Shown: positions 36,072-45,805, counted from the stretch's first letter. The stretch: DNA of 64,000 nt from Streptomyces sp. DG1A-41 (GCF_037055355.1 NZ_CP146350.1:4735001-4799000); one strand, 5' to 3'. A program made the numbers and translations. The notes: a model not told the origin generated them from the letters alone.

Positions 36072-36682
36072 CCGGCCCGCGTCCAGCCCCGGGCGTACCG
36101 GAGCAGGGCGGGCGTGCCGAGGCGCGCCCAGGGGAAGGGGTCGCCGGCACCGCGTGCGTCCGTGAGGCCGACGACCCGCACCTGGGCGCGTTCGTCGATG
36201 TCCACCGGCGCGGTCTCGGCGATCAACAGGCCGCCGGGGCGCAGGAGTCCGGCCACTCGGTCCAGCAGGTCGCGCGGGTCGCCGCCGATGCCGATGTTGC
36301 CGTCCATGAGCAGGACGGTGTCCCAGCGGCCCTCGCCGGGCAGCGGCTCGAACACCGAGCGCCGCAGGGCCTGACCCCCCATGCGTACGGTGTGGTCGAC
36401 GGCGGCGGCGCTGACGTCGATGCCGAGTACGGCCCGGCCCCGGGCGGCGAGTTCCGCCACCAGCCGGCCGGGCCCGCACCCCACGTCCAGCACGGTCCCC
36501 TCGCACCGGTCCAGCACGTCCCGGTCCACCGCATCGGCCCGCGCACACCAGCGCTCCACCTCCAGCGGCAGCAGCCAGCCGTCGGCCCGCCGCAGGAACA
36601 GCGGCCCGTGACCGGCACGCAGGGCAGCGGCGTAGGGGTCGGCGGTCGCCCAGGCGACGGCGGTGCCGGGCGGGGCGCTCAC
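35918..36682 (-). CDS. SAM-dependent methyltransferase
   Basis: This 254-aa class I methyltransferase starts at GTG 36682. SAM motif I is VLDVGCGPGRLVAELAARG and motif II GIDVSAAAVDH. The GLLRPGGLLIAETAPVD segment closes the fold. The last ~45 residues after GGRRFAALR are antisense to the convergent membrane gene and look non-native, so the natural stop may have been lost. It is the third and last gene of a leftward operon with GT2 and DUF2064 genes (4-nt overlaps). Confidence 0.85.
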   Translation of the reverse strand: MSAPPGTAVAWATADPYAAALRAGHGPLFLRRADGWLLPLEVERWCARADAVDRDVLDRCEGTVLDVGCGPGRLVAELAARGRAVLGIDVSAAAVDHTVRMGGQALRRSVFEPLPGEGRWDTVLLMDGNIGIGGDPRDLLDRVAGLLRPGGLLIAETAPVDIDERAQVRVVGLTDARGAGDPFPWARLGTPALLRYARGWTRAGQWTAGGRRFAALRTRSRRPASSSAEPPKRTAVISSQRARNTSAGSPVADR

Positions 36683-37389
36683 CGGGACACGGCCGGGCGG
36701 GAGGCCGACTCACCGGCCGGCTGGGTGTCCCGCGGGGCTTGGCCGGGGGAGTCCGGTCGTCGGCTGGCTGATGGGGCGTCCGGTTCCGCCGTACACCGAG
36801 CCAGCCGCCCCGCGAACCGCCCGTCCGGGGCCAGCGCGGCGACAGCGTGGGCGTCGGCCTCCGTGTCGACGTCGCGCAGGCGGGGCAGGTCGCGGACCCG
36901 CAGGCCCGCCGCGACGAGCCGGTCCCGCTGGACCGCTCCCGTCGCGGAGGTCGACATGGGCACGCCCCGCAGCAGCGCGGGGTCGGGGCGGGCCAGGCCG
37001 AGGGCCCAGAAGCCGCCGTCCTCGGCCGGGCCGAACCAGGCGTCGCAGCCGGCGAAGTCCACGGTGAGCAGCTCCGGCGTCACCTGCGGGGTATCCATGC
37101 CGATGAGCAGGGCAGGGCCGGCGCAGCGCGCGAAGGCGTCCGCCAGCCGCTCGTCGAGACCGCCCGCGCACTGCGGTACGACGTCGAAGCCGGGCGGCAG
37201 CCACGGGCCGGGGCTCCCGTCGAGGACGAGGACCTTGCGGTCGGCCGGGGTCGCCGCGACCGCGTCCAGGGTGTCGGCGAGGGACGCCTCGGCGAGGGAC
37301 GCGGCCTCCCGGGGCGTGAACGGCGGGGTGAGCCGGGTCTTGACCCGGCCGGGACGAGGCTCCTTGGCGATGACGAGGAGTGCGGTCAC
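36679..37389 (-). CDS. DUF2064 (TIGR04282) glycosyltransferase-like protein
   Basis: This 236-aa protein starts at GTG 37389 and overlaps the GT2 stop by 4 nt. VTALLVIAKEPRPGRVKTRL with TPREAASLAEASLADTL, then LIGMDTPQVTPELL and PAEDGGFWALGL, are the diagnostic motifs of the family, a GT-A nucleotide-sugar fold often paired with a GT2 enzyme and a methyltransferase as here. The last ~45 residues are a Pro/Ser-rich tail without structure. Confidence 0.9.
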   Translation of the reverse strand: MTALLVIAKEPRPGRVKTRLTPPFTPREAASLAEASLADTLDAVAATPADRKVLVLDGSPGPWLPPGFDVVPQCAGGLDERLADAFARCAGPALLIGMDTPQVTPELLTVDFAGCDAWFGPAEDGGFWALGLARPDPALLRGVPMSTSATGAVQRDRLVAAGLRVRDLPRLRDVDTEADAHAVAALAPDGRFAGRLARCTAEPDAPSASRRPDSPGQAPRDTQPAGESASRPAVSR

Positions 37390-38144
37390 TGTGCGCCCCT
37401 TCCGACGGCGGGAGTCTCGCCGGGCGTTTGGGCGGCGGGAGTGTCGCCGGGTTCTCCCGCGGCCGGAGCGTCGCCGGGCGCCTCGCCCAGCACGCGGCTC
37501 ATGTCCCGTACGGCCTGCCAGGTGCCGCGCCATGTGCCCGTCACCTTCGAGGCCCCGGTGCGCGGCAGATACGGCACGTCGTGCTCGGCGATCCGCCAGC
37601 CGGCGTCGGCCGCGCGCACCACCATCTGGAGCGGATAGCCGCTGCGCCGGTCGGTGAGGCCGAGGGCGAGCAGCGGCTCGCGGCGGGCGGCGCGCAGGGG
37701 GCCGAGGTCGTGCAGCCGCAGCCCGGTGCGGCGGCGCAGCATCCGCGCGAGCGCGAGGTTCCCGGCACGGGCGTGCGCGGGCCACGCGCCCCGGCCCTGC
37801 GGACGCCGCCGGCCGAGGATGAGGTCGGCCTCGCCGCCTCGCACCTCGCGCACGAAGGGCACGAGGAGCGACGGATCGAGGGAGGCGTCGCAGTCGCAGA
37901 AGCACACCACGTCCGCGGTGGCGGCGGTCAGCCCGGCGTGGCAGGCCGCGCCGAAGCCCCGGCGCGGCTCGTGCACGACGGTCGCGCCGAACGCGCGGGC
38001 GATCCGGTCCGAGCCGTCGGTGGAACCGTTGTCGACGACGAGTGCGCGCCAGCCCGGCGGGATCCGTTCGAGCACCCAGGGCAGGGCCTCGGCCTCGTTC
38101 AGGCAGGGCAGCACCACGTCGACGTCGGAAGATGTCGTCGTCAC
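37386..38144 (-). CDS. Family 2 glycosyltransferase
   Basis: This 252-aa GT2 enzyme starts at GTG 38144. It has the VVLPCLNEAEALPWVLERIP opening, nucleotide binding in VDNGSTDGS, and FCDCDASLDPSLL as the metal-binding DxD-type motif. The Pro/Ala-rich last ~30 residues are low complexity. It lacks membrane segments, unlike DPM1-type fusions. It leads a three-gene operon (GT2, DUF2064, methyltransferase) that probably builds a lipid- or cell-wall-linked sugar. Confidence 0.9.
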   Translation of the reverse strand: MTTTSSDVDVVLPCLNEAEALPWVLERIPPGWRALVVDNGSTDGSDRIARAFGATVVHEPRRGFGAACHAGLTAATADVVCFCDCDASLDPSLLVPFVREVRGGEADLILGRRRPQGRGAWPAHARAGNLALARMLRRRTGLRLHDLGPLRAARREPLLALGLTDRRSGYPLQMVVRAADAGWRIAEHDVPYLPRTGASKVTGTWRGTWQAVRDMSRVLGEAPGDAPAAGEPGDTPAAQTPGETPAVGRGAQ

Positions 38145-38267
38145 GGTTTCACCCTACGAAGACGAAACGGGCATACCGGACTTCCGCTCCTTACGAAACG
38201 CGGACGTCGGCGGCCGAGGAGGCGTCCGGACAGGCCATCGCCGGCGGTCCGGTGCGAGGCTGGAGCC

Positions 38268-38995
<728 letters not shown>

Positions 38996-38999
<4 letters not shown>

Positions 39000-40108
39000 A
39001 CGACACCCTCCTCATCGCCCTGTACGCCTTCGTCGGCGCCGCGGCCACCGGCCTGGCCGGAGCCGTTGCACTGCGCCTGATCCGGCGCCGCTCGCTCACC
39101 GCCTCGCTCGCCGTGGTCGCGGCGGTCGGCGTCGTCGCGATGCTCGCGGGCACGCTCGCCGTCGCCTGGGCGATGTTCCTGTCGCCGCACGACCTGTCCG
39201 TCGTCACGACCGTCGTCGCCATGGCGGCCGTCGTCTCCCTGGCGACCGCGCTGCTGCTGGGCCGCTGGGTCGTCGCCCGCAGCCGCGAACTCGCCGTGGC
39301 CGCACGCTCCTTCGGCGACGGCGGGGACTTCGCCGCCCCCGACGGCCCGACGACCGCCGAACTGCACCACCTGAGCCGCGAACTGGCCGCCACCAGCGCC
39401 AGACTCGCCGAATCCCGGGAGCGGGAACGCGCGTTGGAGACCTCCCGGCGCGAACTCGTCGCCTGGATCTCGCACGATCTGCGCACCCCGCTGGCCGGTC
39501 TGCGCGCCATGTCGGAGGCCCTGGAGGACGGTGTCGCCGCCGACCCCGGCCGCTATCTGAAGCAGATCCGCACCGAGGTCGAACGCCTCAACGACATGGT
39601 CGGCGACCTCTTCGAACTCTCCCGCATCCACGCCGGCACCCTGCCCCTGGCCCCCACCCGGATCTCCCTGTACGACCTGGTGGGCGACGCGCTGGCGGGA
39701 GCCGATCCGCTCGCCCGGGAGCTCGGGGTGCGGCTGGTGGGCGGCCGTATCGCGCCGGTGCCGGTGGAGGTGGACGGCAAGGAGATGAGCCGGGTGCTGG
39801 GCAACCTGCTGGTCAACGCCATCCGCCGGACCCCGGCCGACGGCACGGTCGCCGTCACCGCGGAGCGCTCCCCCGAGGGCGTGGTGCTGTCGGTGACGGA
39901 CGGCTGCGGCGGCATCCCCGACGAGGACCTGCCGCGGGTCTTCGACACCGGCTGGCGCGGCACGCACGCCCGGACGCCCCCGGCCGGCGCGGGGCTCGGC
40001 CTCGCCATCGTCCGGGGGATCGTGGAGGCGCACCAGGGCCGGGCCACCGTACGGAACATCCCCGGCGGCTGCCGTTTCGAGGTGGTGCTGCCCGCCGCCG
40101 CTTCGTAA
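38996..40108 (+). CDS. Sensor histidine kinase
   Basis: This 370-aa HisKA kinase is translated from a GTG that overlaps the regulator's stop. It has three hydrophobic helices in the first 95 residues and almost no extracellular loop, so it may sense membrane state. A HAMP-like linker is followed by H160 in AWISHDLRTPLAGLRAM, N-box GNLLVNAIRRTP, and G-box AGLGLAIVRGIVEAHQG. The asparagine in the N-box is kept. Confidence 0.93.
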
Positions 40109-40124
40109 CACGGGCAGCACCACC
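40081..40124. terminator. Terminator hairpin at the end of the kinase gene
   Basis: 14-bp arms GGTGGTGCTGCCCG (40081-40094) and CGGGCAGCACCACC (40111-40124) enclose 16 nt that contain the kinase stop codon, followed by GGTCTTTCG. Confidence 0.7.
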
Positions 40125-40164
40125 GGTCTTTCGCGAGCCGGACCCCAGAGGAGGTCGACGGCTC

Positions 40165-41166
40165 CTACGCGTCCCGCATCCCGGCCCGCGCGAACTCCGC
40201 CATGCCCTCCTCGAACCCGACCTGTGGCTTCCAGCCCAGCGCGTCCCGCAGCCGCGCGGAGTCGGCGGTGATGTGCCGTACGTCCCCGAGCCGGTACTCG
40301 CCGGTGACGACGGGCTCGGGCCCGCCGTACGCGGCGGCCAGCGCCCGGGCCATCTCGCCGACCGTGTGCGGGTCGCCGCTGCCCGTGTTGTACGCCGTGA
40401 GCACGCCCGGCGCGGCCTCCGCCTCCAGCGCCACGGCATTGGCCCGCGCCACGTCCCGGACGTGCACGAAGTCCCTGCGCTGCCGCCCGTCCTCGAACAC
40501 GCGCGGTGCCTCGCCCCGGGCGAGCGCCGAGCGGAAGAAGGAGGCGACACCGGCGTACGGGGTGTCGCGGGGCATGCCGGGCCCGTACACGTTGTGGTAG
40601 CGCAGCGACACCGCCGAACCGCCCGTGCAGCGGGCCCAGGCGGCGGCCAGGTGCTCCTGGGCCAGCTTGGTCGTCGCGTACACGTTCCGTGGATCGGCCG
40701 GGACGTCCTCGCCGACCAGCCCGGGGACGAGGTCCGCCCCGCACACCGGGCACGGCGGCTCGAACCGGCCGGCGCCGAGGTCGGTGACGGCACGCGGCCC
40801 GGGCCGTACGACCCCGTGCCGGGGGCACTCGTACCGCCCCTCCCCGTAGACCACCATCGACCCGGCCAGCACCAGACGCCGCACACCCGCCTCCGCCATG
40901 GCGGCGAGCAGCACGGCGGTGGCGAGGTCGTTGTGCGAGACGTACTCCGCCGCGTCGGCGACCCCGTCGCCGAGCCCGACCTTCGCGGCCTGGTGACACA
41001 CGGCGTCCACACCGGCCAGGGCACGTCCGACGGCCGCCGGGTCCCGCACGTCGGCGCCGGCGTCCTCCCGCACGTCGAACACGACCGCCTCGTGCCCGCG
41101 TTCCCGGAGGACAGCGACCACAGGGGACCCGATGAACCCGGCACCGCCGGTGACCAGTACGCGCAT
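40165..41166 (-). CDS. NAD-dependent sugar epimerase/dehydratase with zinc-ribbon insert
   Basis: This 333-aa extended short-chain dehydrogenase has the Rossmann motif TGGAGFIGSPVV at the N-terminus and the YATTKLAQEHL catalytic Tyr-x3-Lys. Between the nucleotide domain and the active site lies an inserted loop with CPRHG and CPVCG pairs, ~25 residues apart, that looks like a small zinc ribbon. It probably acts on a nucleotide sugar (UDP-glucose/galactose type). It is near the GT2/DUF2064 operon and two-component system and converges on the latter. Confidence 0.9.
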   Translation of the reverse strand: MRVLVTGGAGFIGSPVVAVLRERGHEAVVFDVREDAGADVRDPAAVGRALAGVDAVCHQAAKVGLGDGVADAAEYVSHNDLATAVLLAAMAEAGVRRLVLAGSMVVYGEGRYECPRHGVVRPGPRAVTDLGAGRFEPPCPVCGADLVPGLVGEDVPADPRNVYATTKLAQEHLAAAWARCTGGSAVSLRYHNVYGPGMPRDTPYAGVASFFRSALARGEAPRVFEDGRQRRDFVHVRDVARANAVALEAEAAPGVLTAYNTGSGDPHTVGEMARALAAAYGGPEPVVTGEYRLGDVRHITADSARLRDALGWKPQVGFEEGMAEFARAGMRDA

Positions 41167-41244
41167 ACGGCCACGCTAGGCCCGCGACCTCGCCGCACCA
41201 CGGGAGCGCGCCCGTACGTCACGACTCCGTAAGGTCGCGCGCGG

Positions 41245-41871
41245 TCACAGCGAGGCGGTCTGCGACGCGGTCGCCCACGTGAACCCGTCCGGGTCGGTGA
41301 AGGGCCCGGCGTCGCCGTTGATCGTGAGCCGGTGCGACCCGGTGCCGTCGGGAGAGACGCCGACGAGCTTGGCCAGGCCCCGGTGCTTGTACAGCGCCAG
41401 CTTGACCGGGCCCGGCCCGGTCTCGAACTCGACGTACTTGCTGCCGAAGCTCTTCGCCACGGAGAGACCGTGCTCGACGTAGAACCGCTTGCTCCCGGCC
41501 ATGTCCGCGACCCCCAGCAGGAGTACGATCTCGTCGATCCGCCGGGTGGCCGGCCCGGTGTTCTTCTTCGACGACGACGCGATCTGCCAGATCGTCCCGT
41601 CCGGGGCCTGTACGACGCCCCCGTAACCCCACAGCGACTTGGCGGCGGGCTTAAGCGTCGTGGCACCGGCGTCCACGGCGGCGCCGACGAGGGCGTCGAC
41701 ATCGGCCGGCTGCGCCACCACGAGCGACAGCGTGAACCCGCGAAACCCGGTCGCGGGAGCTTCCGAGCCCCGCACACGTACCTCACTGCCCAGCCCGAAC
41801 GCGCTGCTGTAGAAGCTGCGGGCGACGGCGGGGTCGGCCACCTCGAGGGTGACGGATTCGATGGAAGTCAT
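41245..41871 (-). CDS. VOC-family (glyoxalase-like) protein
   Basis: This 208-aa protein contains two repeats of the beta-alpha-beta3 vicinal-oxygen-chelate module (~1-105 and ~110-205). The N-terminal MTSIESVTLEVADPAVARSF and QAPDGTIWQIAS are typical. The second half, FYVEHGLSVAKSFGSKYVEF, follows the same plan. The usual metal ligands are not obvious, as in many VOC proteins used for binding rather than catalysis. A 13-bp triple repeat lies in the upstream promoter region. Confidence 0.86.
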   Translation of the reverse strand: MTSIESVTLEVADPAVARSFYSSAFGLGSEVRVRGSEAPATGFRGFTLSLVVAQPADVDALVGAAVDAGATTLKPAAKSLWGYGGVVQAPDGTIWQIASSSKKNTGPATRRIDEIVLLLGVADMAGSKRFYVEHGLSVAKSFGSKYVEFETGPGPVKLALYKHRGLAKLVGVSPDGTGSHRLTINGDAGPFTDPDGFTWATASQTASL

Positions 41872-41918
41872 GACACCGACGCTAGGCGCGGCACGAGCCC
41901 CGCGCTTCTCGAATCCTG

Positions 41919-41957
41919 ACCGGAACGAAGAACCGGAACGAAGAACCGGAACGAAGA
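41919..41957. repeat. 13-bp perfect tandem repeat, three copies
   Basis: ACCGGAACGAAGA is repeated exactly at 41919-41931, 41932-41944 and 41945-41957. The block lies 48-86 nt upstream of the VOC start and 22 nt past the stop of the PRC-barrel gene, so it is in the VOC promoter region. Confidence 0.9.
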
Positions 41958-41978
41958 ACACGTCGGGGAAACCCGTCG

Positions 41979-42542
41979 TCAGCGCACAGGCCGCCGCCCC
42001 GCGTGCCGGGACAGCCGTACCGCGAAGAAGATCACGTCGACGGCGAGGAGCACGATGCCGATGGCCAGGAGATAGCCCAGGCCCTCCGCTGCCAGACCGA
42101 TGATCCCCAGTACGACGGCCACGAGGACGACCAGAAGGAAGAGCGCCATCACCGCGGACCACCTCTCCTGTGCCACGTGCGTACGGTCACCGGCGGGCGA
42201 GCCGGCGTTCGCCCCCGCTCCCGGCCGGTACGGCATGCCGTAGTGCTGGAAGATCTCCTCCTCCTGCTCGGCCGGCAGCACGTCGTCGGTCCCGATCGAC
42301 GGGGCTTTGCGCACCTGTCCCCTGGCGTAGGAGACCTTGACGTAACCCGGTCCGACAACGGCGTCGGCGAGCGGGACGAAGACCAGGCGGCGGCGTGCGG
42401 GCAGCCCGGTCCGGACGGTGGCCATGGCCGGTTCGTCGGTGGCCGTGTCCACGTAGACCGCTTCGAGCATGCCGATCTTGCGCTGCTCCGGATCGACCAC
42501 GTCACGGTCGCGCCATTCGCGGATGTCGGCTGAACGGATCAT
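41979..42542 (-). CDS. PRC-barrel domain protein with C-terminal membrane helices
   Basis: This 187-aa protein has an N-terminal PRC-barrel-like domain (~1-100: MIRSADIREWRDRDVVD, KIGMLEAVYVDTATDEPAM, RRLVFVPLADAVVG). A linker with an EQEEEIFQHYGMPYRPG motif follows, and two C-terminal membrane helices (~128-175). Such proteins are frequent in actinobacterial general-stress regions. It is divergent from a desaturase gene, with a 22-bp palindrome between. Confidence 0.85.
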   Translation of the reverse strand: MIRSADIREWRDRDVVDPEQRKIGMLEAVYVDTATDEPAMATVRTGLPARRRLVFVPLADAVVGPGYVKVSYARGQVRKAPSIGTDDVLPAEQEEEIFQHYGMPYRPGAGANAGSPAGDRTHVAQERWSAVMALFLLVVLVAVVLGIIGLAAEGLGYLLAIGIVLLAVDVIFFAVRLSRHAGRRPVR

Positions 42543-42576
42543 GCCGTGCTCCCTGTCTGGTCCCGCCAGTTCACCC

Positions 42577-42598
42577 TACTCCGGCCCGGGCCGGAGTA
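42577..42598. promoter_or_regulatory. 22-bp perfect palindrome in a divergent promoter
   Basis: TACTCCGGCCC/GGGCCGGAGTA is perfectly symmetric and lies 35 nt before the PRC-barrel start and 130 nt before the desaturase start. The half-site CCGGAGTA or its complement recurs at 45111-45118. It may be a regulator site or two overlapping divergent -10 elements. Confidence 0.5.
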
Positions 42599-42728
42599 CC
42601 GTGGGGAGAGCGAGCACTTTTCGCATGCCGGAATTTTGACCGGTTGCGAACACCGCACGCCATCCGTCCTCACATGGGCAGCCCGTGACCCCGGCCGCGC
42701 CATTCGCATCCAGGCCGAGGAGCCACGT

Positions 42729-43736
42729 ATGCCATCGCCTCCCAGCCCGACCACGCCCACGACGGTCACACCGTCGGACCCCGCCCCGCCGCCTCAGGCC
42801 TACGACGGGACGTCCCCCTTCCCGCCGGACGGCCCGGCGCCCGCCCGCGACGGCGGTGACCGGCTGTACGTCACGGTGACGGCGGTGATCGTCGTCCTGC
42901 CGTTCGTGGCGATCGGCCTCGCCGGCTGGCTGCTGTGGGGGAGCCTCATCCATCCCGCCGACATCGTGCTCGCGCTCGTCCTGTACACGATCACGGGTCT
43001 CGGCGTCACCGTCGGCTTCCACCGCGGCCTCACCCACGGCGGCTACCGGGCCGCCCGCCCCGTGCGCATCGCGCTCGCGGTGGCCGGGTCGATGAGTTTC
43101 CAGGGCGACGTCATCGGCTGGGTCGCCACCCACCGCCGACACCACGCCTTCACCGACCGGCCGGGCGACCCTCACTCCCCGTACCGCTACGGCACGCATC
43201 TGCGAGGCCAGTTGCGCGGACTGCTGCACGCGCACGTCGGCTGGCTGTTCCGCAACGACCGCACACCCGCCGACCGGTACGCCCCCGACCTCCTCGCCGA
43301 CCGCGACATCCGTGCCGTCTCCCGCGCCTTCCCGGCGCTGTGCGTCCTCACGCTCGCCCTGCCGTTCGGACTGGGCTGGGCCATCGGCGGCACATGGCTG
43401 TACGGCGTGACCGCCCTGCTGTGGGCGGGACTCGTGCGCATCGCGCTGCTCCACCACGTCACCTGGAGCGTGAACTCCCTCTGCCACCTGATCGGTGAGC
43501 GCCCGTTCCGCACCCGCCGCCACGACCGGGCCACCAACCTGTGGCCGCTCGCCCTGCTCTCGTTCGGCGAGAGCTGGCACAACCTCCACCACGCCGACCC
43601 CACCAGCGCCCGCCACGGCGTCGACCGCGGCCAGGTCGACCCCTCCGCCGCCTTCATCCGCCTCCTCGAACGCCTCGGCTGGGTGCGCGACGTGCGCTGG
43701 CCGACCGCGGAGCGGGTCGCGGACCGCCGCGTCTGA
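42729..43736 (+). CDS. Membrane acyl-CoA/fatty acid desaturase
   Basis: This 335-aa desaturase is preceded by GAGGAG. Three histidine boxes are intact: GFHRGLTH, THRRHHAF and SWHNLHH, which bind the di-iron centre. Hydrophobic pairs flank them (~60-105, ~120-140, ~205-245). A Pro/Thr-rich cytoplasmic N-terminus of ~45 residues precedes the first helix. It would introduce a double bond into an acyl chain to adjust membrane fluidity, which fits the stress-type surroundings. Confidence 0.93.
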   Translation: MPSPPSPTTPTTVTPSDPAPPPQAYDGTSPFPPDGPAPARDGGDRLYVTVTAVIVVLPFVAIGLAGWLLWGSLIHPADIVLALVLYTITGLGVTVGFHRGLTHGGYRAARPVRIALAVAGSMSFQGDVIGWVATHRRHHAFTDRPGDPHSPYRYGTHLRGQLRGLLHAHVGWLFRNDRTPADRYAPDLLADRDIRAVSRAFPALCVLTLALPFGLGWAIGGTWLYGVTALLWAGLVRIALLHHVTWSVNSLCHLIGERPFRTRRHDRATNLWPLALLSFGESWHNLHHADPTSARHGVDRGQVDPSAAFIRLLERLGWVRDVRWPTAERVADRRV

Positions 43737-43776
43737 CACCGCCCACCCGCCCCTCATGACGTCGGCAGGAGCCCTC

Positions 43777-44175
43777 ATGACCACCGCACTACAGCCCCCG
43801 CTTCCCTCCCACCCGGTCCTCCGGCTGCGTCTCGCACCCCGCAGTGGCATGCCCCGGCCCATCGACGGGGCGTGGTGGCCCCGCTCGTACGACCTGCTCG
43901 CGGAACTCCCGTCGCTGCTCTCCGGGTTGCCCCGGGCATGGGGCCACATCACCAGCGTCACCGTCAACGGGGCGACGTGGTCCGCGGCACCCGGCCGGAT
44001 GCTCGTCTTCAACCAGGTCGTACGACTGCACAGGGCCCTCGCGGCGTCCTCCCCGCACACCGTCGTCCTGCTCGCCCCCGGCCGGGGCCGCTGGGACCTG
44101 CTGGTCGTGCCGCCGGATACGACCGAGGAGGCCGCGGAACCGCTCATGACGGCCGCGGCGAGCGATCAGGTGTGA
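43777..44175 (+). CDS. DUF5994 protein (copy 1)
   Basis: This 132-aa protein starts at the second ATG (43777), placed after GGAG. The DUF5994 core IDGAWWPRSYDLLAELPSLL is followed by WGHITSVTVNGATWS and the RGRWDLLVVPPDT strand. The function of the family is unknown. It is one of four copies within 3.6 kb, and its 3' end overlaps the convergent copy 2 by 32 bases. Confidence 0.88.
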   Translation: MTTALQPPLPSHPVLRLRLAPRSGMPRPIDGAWWPRSYDLLAELPSLLSGLPRAWGHITSVTVNGATWSAAPGRMLVFNQVVRLHRALAASSPHTVVLLAPGRGRWDLLVVPPDTTEEAAEPLMTAAASDQV

Positions 44176-44665
44176 CCGCACAACGGCCGGTGCGGGCCCG
44201 TTCCGCCGTCATGAGCGCGGTCGCGGTCATCGGCGCGCCGGTGTCCGCACTGGCCGCTGTCATCAGCCGGGCGGCCGAGGGGGCGCCGGTCTCCGGGGGG
44301 ATCACCAGGAGGTCCCAGCGGCCGGCGGTGTAGGAGAGCAGGAGAATCTCGTGGGGATCCAGCTCCGAGGTGAACCAACTGATCTTCACCGCATGGCCGT
44401 TGACGAAGATCGTGGCCGGGAGGACCGGCCAGTGGCGAGGACTGACCGCGATACGGGTGATCCGTCCCCACAGCGGGTCCAGCATGTCCGCCAGGCCGGA
44501 GAGCTCGCTCGTCAGGTCACGTGAACGGGGCCACCATGCGCCGTCGAGCTCGGCGCGCCCCGCAGCGGAAGGGCTCTCGGATTTGAGCGCGAGGCGCGCC
44601 GTCGGGGTCCTGAAGGGAACGGTCCGTAGCGGAGGACGCGGCGGACGAGAGATGGTCGCGGACAT
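44144..44665 (-). CDS. DUF5994 protein (copy 2)
   Basis: This 173-aa protein was started at ATG 44665 (MSATISRPPRPPLRTVPF). The core LDGAWWPRSRDLTSELSGLA, WGRITRIAVSPRHWP and AGRWDLLVIPPETG is intact. The C-terminal ~40 residues (GAPSAARLMTAASADTGAP) extend beyond copy 1. It points towards copy 1 and ends in an overlap with it. Confidence 0.87.
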   Translation of the reverse strand: MSATISRPPRPPLRTVPFRTPTARLALKSESPSAAGRAELDGAWWPRSRDLTSELSGLADMLDPLWGRITRIAVSPRHWPVLPATIFVNGHAVKISWFTSELDPHEILLLSYTAGRWDLLVIPPETGAPSAARLMTAASADTGAPMTATALMTAERARTGRCAVTPDRSPRPS

Positions 44666-44821
44666 CGCGCAAACCCGTCTCCGGACCACTGCGCGGGCGC
44701 AGCCGCCGGTTGTCGTCGTGCACCGGGAACGACACCGGCGTCGGCGCCGGGGTGCGAAGTGCTCCCGATGCGTTCACGCTACTCCCCGCAGGGGCCGGGC
44801 GGACGGTTCCCGGACGCCGTC
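44666..44821. other. Short gap, no gene seen
   Basis: The 156 bases between two leftward genes probably carry the promoter of DUF5994 copy 2. No terminator or dyad stands out. Confidence 0.3.
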
Positions 44822-45073
44822 TCACTGCTGTCGGTCGCCGTCCTCGGCGGACCGGCTGGTCTCCAGCCAGGACCGTGCGGGTTCTGCCGCGCGGCCGGTG
44901 TCCACGGTGAGGTCGAGGCGGGTTCCTCCGTCGGGGCCCGCGGGGTAGCTGCGCTGCTCGGTGGCGGCGAAGCAATGGCGGAGAATCTCCGCGACCCGAC
45001 GGGCGACCTCGGGCGAGGCGGCGACGATGCGGACCTCGGCGTGCCCGTCCGAGGGTGTTTCCGTGGACTCCAT
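44822..45073 (-). CDS. Conserved small actinobacterial protein (83 aa)
   Basis: This small protein with GAGG upstream has VRIVAASPEVARRVAEILRH and SYPAGPDGGTRLDLTVDT as the parts that look conserved, suggesting an alpha/beta mini-domain. Function is unknown. It lies in the DUF5994/stress region. Confidence 0.7.
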   Translation of the reverse strand: MESTETPSDGHAEVRIVAASPEVARRVAEILRHCFAATEQRSYPAGPDGGTRLDLTVDTGRAAEPARSWLETSRSAEDGDRQQ

Positions 45074-45250
45074 GGCAACCTCGGCGTTCGATGTCCTGGT
45101 TGGGACACTCTACTCCGGCCCGCCCCGCAGGCCCCGCGCGTGACCGGCGGGCTTCCCGGCTGCCATCGGCCGGCCGGAGAGTACCGTGAAACGAGAAAGC
45201 CACTCGGTTTCCCCAGTTCCGGCAGGATTCCCGGCAGGCAGGCGAGAGCG

Positions 45251-45774
45251 ATGTCCGACCCCGACTCCCCGCGTGTGACCAGGCTCCTGCCGGACGCCGT
45301 CCACCAGGCCGTTCGGCCGGGAACGGCAGTCGTACGGCTGGCGACGACACACGACCGGCAGGGCGTGCTCGACGGGGCGTGGTGGCCGCGTTCCCGCGAC
45401 ATCGCCGCCGAGCTGCCCGGCCTGATCACCGCGCTGACCGAGTACCTCGGGCCCATCACCCGTGTCGGCCTGGACGCCGGCGCCTGGGAAGCGCTGCCGA
45501 CGCGGATGACCGTCGACGACCGTGTCGTACACATCGACCCGTCCGCGATCGGCGACGACACCGTCCTCATCACCCGGGGCGGGCAGGATCTTTCTCCCTC
45601 CTCGTGGTCCCGCCGCACGCGACGCCCGAGGCGGCGCACGCCGCCATGGCCGAGGCCGCCCGCGCCGGCAGCGTGAGGCAGGCCGAACAGATCCTCATCG
45701 ACACCGGCACCAGCACCGGCACCGGGCGAGCGAACCCGAGCGCCGCGGAAGCCCCGGGCGCCCCCGGCGAATAG
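45251..45774 (+). pseudogene. DUF5994 protein (copy 3), frameshifted
   Basis: From ATG 45251 the DUF5994 core LDGAWWPRSRDIAAELPGLI and LGPITRVGLDAGAWEALP is normal. At the T run 45591-45593 the frame changes. The expected strand FSLLVVPPHATPEAAHAAMA and its tail to 45774 continue in another frame. One missing T would restore a 174-residue protein. It is either decayed or affected by a sequencing indel. Confidence 0.7.
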
Positions 45775-45805
45775 CCCGGGAAGCATCGCCGGTCAACGTC
45801 GCCGG

